The notes below the pieces were generated by a model. The model was not told the origin of the DNA, did no database searches, and saw nothing but the letters and a program-made list of their open reading frames with translations. DNA of 5,650 nucleotides from an uncultured Bacteroidota bacterium. Lineage in GTDB: Bacteria > Bacteroidota > Bacteroidia > Bacteroidales > 4484-276. A program made the translations under genes and the position numbers. Each line of letters starts with the position of its first letter. The first letter of the stretch is position 1. Location: NCBI GenBank assembly GCA_903930725.1, contig CAIYZW010000021.1, positions 1 to 5,650 on the forward strand, given 5' to 3'. Shown one piece after another: positions 1 to 2,930 of the stretch.

Positions 1-266
1 AACAGCAACGAAACAATGGCCGTATGGTAAACCAGCGGCTTGTCTTTTTCGCTTTGCGAATACCTGAAAAAAGTCGTTTCCATGCCGTAGGTCAGGATGA
101 CCCACAAAATCGAAACGTAAGCCAGCATCTCGGTAACGATGCCATATTCGGAGGTGATAAGCACCCGTGTGTAAAGCGGAACCAAAAGGTAGTTGAGTAA
201 CCTCCCTACTATGCTGCTGAGCCCGTAAATGGCGGCTTGTCCGGCTAATTTTTTTAATGGATTCAA
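1..266 (-). CDS. Polysaccharide/O-antigen flippase (Wzx/MATE-like), N-terminal fragment
   Basis: This is the first 88 codons of an inner-membrane protein whose remainder lies beyond the left edge. The translation begins (M)NPLKKLAGQAAIYGLSS, continues with VGRLLNYLLVPLYTRV, and has hydrophobic stretches at about residues 11-32 and 43-62, with a third starting near residue 80. This opening is what I know from Bacteroidota lipopolysaccharide biosynthesis proteins of the polysaccharide_synt family, which flip lipid-linked sugar units across the inner membrane. The start must be TTG at 266-264: an in-frame stop TAA lies at 275-273, no ATG or GTG falls between them, and the first in-frame ATG would delete the first transmembrane segment. 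A nearby ATG at 271-269 is in another frame and meets TGA two codons later. The gene diverges from the nitrilase gene. The family call is fairly secure; the sugar substrate cannot be told. Confidence 0.88.
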   Translation of the reverse strand, partial: MNPLKKLAGQAAIYGLSSIVGRLLNYLLVPLYTRVLITSEYGIVTEMLAYVSILWVILTYGMETTFFRYSQSEKDKPLVYHTAIVSLL

Positions 267-282
267 TACATTTTATTTGCGG

Positions 283-290
283 CAAAAGTA
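283..290 (-). promoter_or_regulatory. Candidate Bacteroidota -7 promoter element for the flippase gene
   Basis: On the minus strand these bases read TACTTTTG, a full match to the Bacteroidota -7 consensus TAnnTTTG. Transcription would begin near position 276, leaving a leader of only about 10 nt before the TTG start at 266. A 3-of-4 match to the -33 TTTG element (TTTC, 311-314) lies 20 nt upstream, inside the deviant unit of the heptamer array. The same octamer occurs upstream of the Asp-box gene. The octamer is short, so a chance match is possible. Confidence 0.45.
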
Positions 291-299
291 GGAAAATTC

Positions 300-352
300 G
301 GCATAAGGCGGAAAGACGTAAGGCATGAGGCAAAAGGCATAAGGCGTAAGGC
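300..352. repeat. Heptamer tandem array, consensus RWRAGGC
   Basis: After a leading GGC, the plus strand reads as consecutive 7-bp units: ATAAGGC (303), a degenerate 8-bp unit GGAAAGAC (310), GTAAGGC (318), ATGAGGC (325), AAAAGGC (332), ATAAGGC (339) and GTAAGGC (346). The AGGC core is fixed except in the degenerate unit, and the first three bases vary. Similar GCCTTAT/GCCTTAC strings are, from memory, common between genes in Bacteroidota, where they often give false small ORFs. No function is assigned. An open frame running through it on the minus strand (273-488) looks spurious, because its peptide simply translates the repeat. Confidence 0.85.
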
Positions 353-363
353 TATGAATAATA

Positions 364-392
364 GAATTTTGATATTTGATATTTGAATTTTG
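364..392. repeat. AT-rich heptamer tandem repeat, four units
   Basis: Four contiguous 7-bp units read GAATTTT, GATATTT, GATATTT, GAATTTT, followed by G. The outer units match each other and so do the two inner ones, so the array is mirror-ordered by unit. It lies 11 bp from the GC-richer heptamer array and keeps the same 7-bp period with an unrelated sequence. It is 80 bp upstream of the nitrilase start and may affect DNA bending or promoter spacing, but that is inference. Confidence 0.8.
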
Positions 393-413
393 CTTTCGTG
401 TTAATAAAACCGG

Positions 414-452
414 TGGGTCAAACGAAAAATCATATCCGGGCGTTTGAACCCA
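414..452. promoter_or_regulatory. Imperfect inverted repeat upstream of the nitrilase gene
   Basis: The arm TGGGTCAAACG (414-424) pairs with CGTTTGAACCCA (441-452) over 11 base pairs, with one bulged A at 447 and a 16-nt loop. The right arm ends 19 bp before the nitrilase ATG. It could be an operator or a hairpin in the mRNA leader. It is not an obvious terminator: the upstream gene is transcribed away from it and no T-run follows the right arm. Confidence 0.45.
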
Positions 453-471
453 TAACTTCAATTTTATAAAA

Positions 472-1251
472 ATGAAAATCACTGTCATTCAGTTTTCACC
501 GGTTTTTGGTGATTCCGAAAAAAATATAGCACGATTAAAACCGCTGCTCGAAAAAGCAAAAGATGCCGGGCTGATTGTTCTTCCTGAACTTGCAAACTCA
601 GGCTATAATTTTAAAGATAAAAATGAAGCTTTCCGGCTTTCGGAAGACCCTGAAAACAGTGTGTTTGCGGAGTTTCTTACCAGCTTTTGCATACAAAATA
701 ATTCCACTGTTGTAACAGGTTTTAACGAACGCGCCGACCCGAAAATCTACAACTCAGCCTTGTTGATTGACAGAACCGGAATTATCGGGAAATACCGGAA
801 AATCCATCTTTTTATGAACGAAAAGGAATGCTTTGAACCTGGCAATCTGATGCCCCGGCCTTTTGATGTAGATGGTGTAAAAATCGGAATGCTCGTCTGT
901 TTCGACTGGATGTTCCCTGAAATTTACAGAACCCTTTCCCTGCAAGGTACTGATGTGATTTGCCAGCCTTCAAACCTTGTACTTCCCGGAAAAGCCCAAA
1001 AAGCGATTCCGGTTCATGCCATGATTAACCGTGTTTTTGTGGTTTTGGCCAACCGCACAGGCACCGAAAGAAATCTTATTTTTACCGGTAACAGCCTTAT
1101 CGCCGGCCCCAACGGCGAAATCATTGCTCAGGCTTCATCAAAGGGAGAAGAAGTTTTGATGGTGGATGTTGAGATTTCAGTATCTAAAAATAAAATGATC
1201 ACCCAAAATAATCATGCCTTTGACGATCGGCGGCCGGAGTTTTATTTTTAA
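472..1251 (+). CDS. Nitrilase-superfamily carbon-nitrogen hydrolase (amidase-like)
   Basis: This complete 259-residue protein is a single CN_hydrolase domain, the usual length for stand-alone members. The family hydrolyses non-peptide C-N bonds (amides, carbamoyl groups, deaminated glutathione) through a Glu-Lys-Cys triad in a cytosolic alpha-beta-beta-alpha sandwich. All three residues are visible: Glu39 in VLPELANSGY, Lys110 in KYRKIHLF and Cys143 in LVCFDWMFPE. Glu117, in EKECFEPG, fits the conserved second glutamate. There is no signal peptide or extra domain, so it is neither an apolipoprotein N-acyltransferase nor a glutamine-dependent NAD synthetase. The ATG at 472 gives the expected MKITVIQFSP first beta-strand. 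No Shine-Dalgarno sequence is seen; the upstream stretch is A/T-rich. Flanking genes are divergent on the left and convergent on the right, so it is probably monocistronic. The family call is strong; the substrate (omega-amide, ureidopropionate-like or other) is not determinable. Confidence 0.95.
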   Translation: MKITVIQFSPVFGDSEKNIARLKPLLEKAKDAGLIVLPELANSGYNFKDKNEAFRLSEDPENSVFAEFLTSFCIQNNSTVVTGFNERADPKIYNSALLIDRTGIIGKYRKIHLFMNEKECFEPGNLMPRPFDVDGVKIGMLVCFDWMFPEIYRTLSLQGTDVICQPSNLVLPGKAQKAIPVHAMINRVFVVLANRTGTERNLIFTGNSLIAGPNGEIIAQASSKGEEVLMVDVEISVSKNKMITQNNHAFDDRRPEFYF

Positions 1252-1301
1252 TTTTTTAACAATAAAACTATGCGCCAGACTACAGAATAACTGTTAAAAA
1301 A
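1252..1301. repeat. 10-bp perfect inverted repeat after the nitrilase stop
   Basis: TTTTTTAACA (1252-1261) and TGTTAAAAAA (1292-1301) are exact reverse complements separated by 30 bp. The left arm starts one base after the stop codon. The stem is almost entirely A/T and no T-run follows the right arm, so it is a weak terminator alone. Its right arm supplies part of the T-run used by the neighbouring terminator on the minus strand. Confidence 0.4.
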
Positions 1302-1303
1302 CA

Positions 1304-1335
1304 AAAAGAGGAATGATTTGAACCATACCCCTTTT
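1304..1335. terminator. Probable bidirectional intrinsic terminator between convergent genes
   Basis: AAAAGAGGAATG (1304-1315) pairs with CATACCCCTTTT (1324-1335) over 12 positions with two mismatches, closing an 8-nt loop. Read on the plus strand, the stem ends in TTTT followed by CTGTATT. Read on the minus strand, it is followed by TTTTTGTTTTTT, a good U-tract. The element sits 53 bp after the nitrilase stop and 6 bp after the FG-GAP gene stop, exactly where a shared terminator for convergent genes is expected. It should be stronger in the minus direction. Confidence 0.65.
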
Positions 1336-1340
1336 CTGTA

Positions 1341-2696
1341 TTACCTTACAATTAGTTTTATACTTTGACCAGGTTTTTGTCCGATTTTAAGCAGATAAAT
1401 ACCTTTTGGCAAATTACTTAGGTTAAGCTGGTAAGCGCACGTATTCAACTGGCCTGAGCGAACAACAACGCCAAATTCATTTATCAGACAAAAACCGGCA
1501 CCAAGCTGTTCCAGACTAATTTTAATTGTGGTAAAACCAGATGCCGGATTTGGCTGGATTTCCACAGGCTTTTTGATTGGAATCTCCGGAAATCCAATGG
1601 TGCTGCTGTTTAGAAAAACATAATCGCCATCATCGTTGCTAAAATATCCGGAATAAATATCAATTAATCCGTCATTGTTCAGGTCGCCAATAGCCTGTCC
1701 ATGGCAACTTGAACCAACCGTTGCCTGGAAACAAAGCGAGAAATTCAATCCACCATCATTAACCAAAAGCTGAGGATTTGAGCTGTAAAATCCTAAAAAT
1801 ACATCCAAATCTTCATCATTATCAACATCATAAAGATTTACAGCCTTACAATACGAACCCGTTGGTATGGTTGCTCCAAGCGTAAAAACTGCATGCCCGT
1901 CGTTTAACCAGATTTCGGCGGTATTGCCCGAATTCCCAACCCAGGCATCCAAATCGCCATCGCCATCCAGATCGCCCAGGGAAACGATGCCTCCTTGTGT
2001 GCCAAAATTAGTACCTAATTGCGTGAATGTTCCTGTTCCGTCGTTAAGAAAAACAGTATTTCCATAAGCGCTGCTTTCTGTTACAAAAGCGTCGGGATGT
2101 CCATCTCCGTCCAAATCGCCAAAATCGGCATCATGGCCTCTGGCTCCGGGCAGCGATTGAGAAAGCGAATAAGTTCCTGTGCCATTGTTTTTCAAAACCA
2201 CACCATTTCCACCTCCGCTGTTGGGCAGGAAAATATCAATATCGTTATCACCTTCAATATCGCCAACCGCGGCATTATAAGTTGAAATATTTGATGAAAA
2301 ACTGGTTTCGGTAAAACTACCCGAACCATCATTTTTGAAAATGGAAGTACCCGACGAAGAATAAAATGGAATGGCGATAATATCAAAATCACCATCATTA
2401 TCAACATCGGCAGCATGAACTCCGTAAAAACTATTCTCTGCCGAATATTGAGCTTTTAACAAAAATGTGCCGGTGCCATTATTCAGGTAAATGTCAATAC
2501 CGAAATACGCCGAAATGGCTACGCAGTCGAGGTCGCCATCATTATCAAAATCGGCCAGTGCCACACCAAATGTCGCCGCCGAAGTTGGCGGTTCAATTTG
2601 TTGAAAGTAACCGAAAGAGCAGTCCTGTGCAAAAGTTATTCTGGCTGAAAGCACCGAAAGGGCGATAAGCAAAATTGTAAAAATGTTCTTTTTCAT
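1341..2696 (-). CDS. Secreted FG-GAP/VCBS seven-bladed propeller protein with T9SS sorting domain
   Basis: This complete 451-residue protein is exported and probably surface-attached or released. Residues 1-23 form a Sec signal peptide (KK, then a hydrophobic core, then TFA before Gln24). Seven calcium-loop motifs of the DxDxDGDxD type begin at residues 49, 97, 146, 194, 242, 290 and 338, as in integrin-alpha-like FG-GAP/VCBS repeats. Each is followed by a blade strand resembling LNDGTGTF (for example residues 71-78 and 217-224), degenerate in the last blades. Motif 3 has Glu148 in an acidic position, motif 6 has Glu295 where Gly is usual, and motif 7 has Asn340. Residues 377-451 are a type A T9SS sorting domain: IQPNPASG, then NLSNLPKGIYLLKI, ending KLIVR. 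The propeller probably binds calcium and mediates adhesion or ligand binding; no catalytic domain is seen. The start is ATG at 2696, directly before the signal peptide. It is divergent from the Asp-box T9SS gene, and the target ligand is unknown. Confidence 0.93.
   Translation of the reverse strand: MKKNIFTILLIALSVLSARITFAQDCSFGYFQQIEPPTSAATFGVALADFDNDGDLDCVAISAYFGIDIYLNNGTGTFLLKAQYSAENSFYGVHAADVDNDGDFDIIAIPFYSSSGTSIFKNDGSGSFTETSFSSNISTYNAAVGDIEGDNDIDIFLPNSGGGNGVVLKNNGTGTYSLSQSLPGARGHDADFGDLDGDGHPDAFVTESSAYGNTVFLNDGTGTFTQLGTNFGTQGGIVSLGDLDGDGDLDAWVGNSGNTAEIWLNDGHAVFTLGATIPTGSYCKAVNLYDVDNDEDLDVFLGFYSSNPQLLVNDGGLNFSLCFQATVGSSCHGQAIGDLNNDGLIDIYSGYFSNDDGDYVFLNSSTIGFPEIPIKKPVEIQPNPASGFTTIKISLEQLGAGFCLINEFGVVVRSGQLNTCAYQLNLSNLPKGIYLLKIGQKPGQSIKLIVR
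1659..2552 (-). repeat. Seven 144-bp coding repeats (FG-GAP/VCBS calcium loops)
   Basis: This stretch runs from the first residue of the first acidic loop (residue 49) to the last residue of the seventh (346). Distances between successive loops are 48, 49, 48, 48, 48 and 48 residues, or 144 bp. Loops 2 and 6 share a 16-bp identical stretch (plus-strand positions 2393-2408 and 1814-1829), while most blades differ at the DNA level, so the duplications appear old. Confidence 0.85.
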
Positions 2697-2741
2697 ACTT
2701 AATCAATTTTTAAATCCTGTTTTTGGCTTTTAGGAAATTAC

Positions 2742-2771
2742 CCCTGCTATAAATGCCTGTGCAGGGCAGGC
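2742..2771 (-). other. Candidate H-type RNA pseudoknot in the leader of the FG-GAP gene
   Basis: On the minus strand GCCTG (2771-2767) pairs with CAGGC (2759-2755) across a 7-nt loop. That loop contains CCCTGC (2766-2761), which is the exact complement of GCAGGG (2747-2742) seven bases downstream of the first stem. This gives stems of 5 and 6 bp joined by a 7-nt A/T linker. The same pairings can also be read as two mutually exclusive hairpins. It lies 45 bp upstream of the ATG and downstream of the candidate promoter, so it would be transcribed. It matches no riboswitch class I can name, and it may be chance in a short GC-rich patch. Confidence 0.35.
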
Positions 2772-2813
2772 CCGTTTTGAGTGGTTTCTGGATTCCACAT
2801 TTTATAATCCGAA

Positions 2814-2821
2814 CAAAAATA
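2814..2821 (-). promoter_or_regulatory. Candidate -7 promoter element for the FG-GAP gene
   Basis: The minus strand reads TATTTTTG, a full match to TAnnTTTG. The predicted start near 2807 would give a leader of about 110 nt containing the candidate pseudoknot. No convincing -33 TTTG is found at the usual 19-21 nt spacing; the nearest resemblance, ATTG, is 27 nt away. Confidence 0.35.
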
Positions 2822-2886
2822 GACTTAATTTCGGCAATCACTATATTTCAATTATCCTGATCTTAAACAACCAAATGAATTCTTGT

Positions 2887-2894
2887 TACTTTTG
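2887..2894 (+). promoter_or_regulatory. Candidate -7 promoter element for the Asp-box gene
   Basis: TACTTTTG matches TAnnTTTG fully and is identical to the octamer proposed upstream of the flippase gene. Transcription would start near 2901, giving a leader of about 30 nt. The leader is A-rich and has no Shine-Dalgarno sequence, which is normal for this phylum. A good -33 element is not seen at the expected spacing. Confidence 0.45.
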
Positions 2895-2904
2895 AAACTT
2901 CAAA
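2891..2904. promoter_or_regulatory. Short inverted repeat over the Asp-box promoter (possible operator)
   Basis: TTTGAA (2891-2896) and TTCAAA (2899-2904) are exact reverse complements separated by AC. The left half overlaps the -7 element and the right half covers the predicted transcription start, a position where a dimeric regulator could block initiation. It is short and A/T-rich, so chance is a real alternative. Confidence 0.3.
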
Positions 2905-2930
2905 TTTCTCTAACTAAAATTTACTAAAAA

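Noticed and set aside
300..352. CRISPR array
   Set aside because: Units are 7 bp with no spacers and no cas gene nearby; this is a simple tandem repeat.
273..488. A 71-codon open frame on the minus strand across the flippase/nitrilase intergenic region
   Set aside because: Much of its peptide is a translation of the two heptamer arrays (PYAFCLMPYVFPPYA-like), it overlaps the nitrilase start and the flippase promoter, and it has no recognisable domain.
1252..1301. AT-rich 10-bp inverted repeat as a stand-alone nitrilase terminator
   Set aside because: The loop is 30 nt, the stem is nearly all A/T and no T-run follows the right arm; the neighbouring stem at 1304-1335 is a better terminator.
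1867..2668. Plus-strand open frames opposite the FG-GAP gene
   Set aside because: They arise from the repetitive GAT/AAT/GGC codons of the calcium loops on the minus strand, and their translations look compositionally biased.
2742..2771. preQ1-type riboswitch
   Set aside because: The size and pseudoknot topology are similar, but the characteristic loop and A-rich tail sequences are absent and the downstream gene has no link to queuosine.
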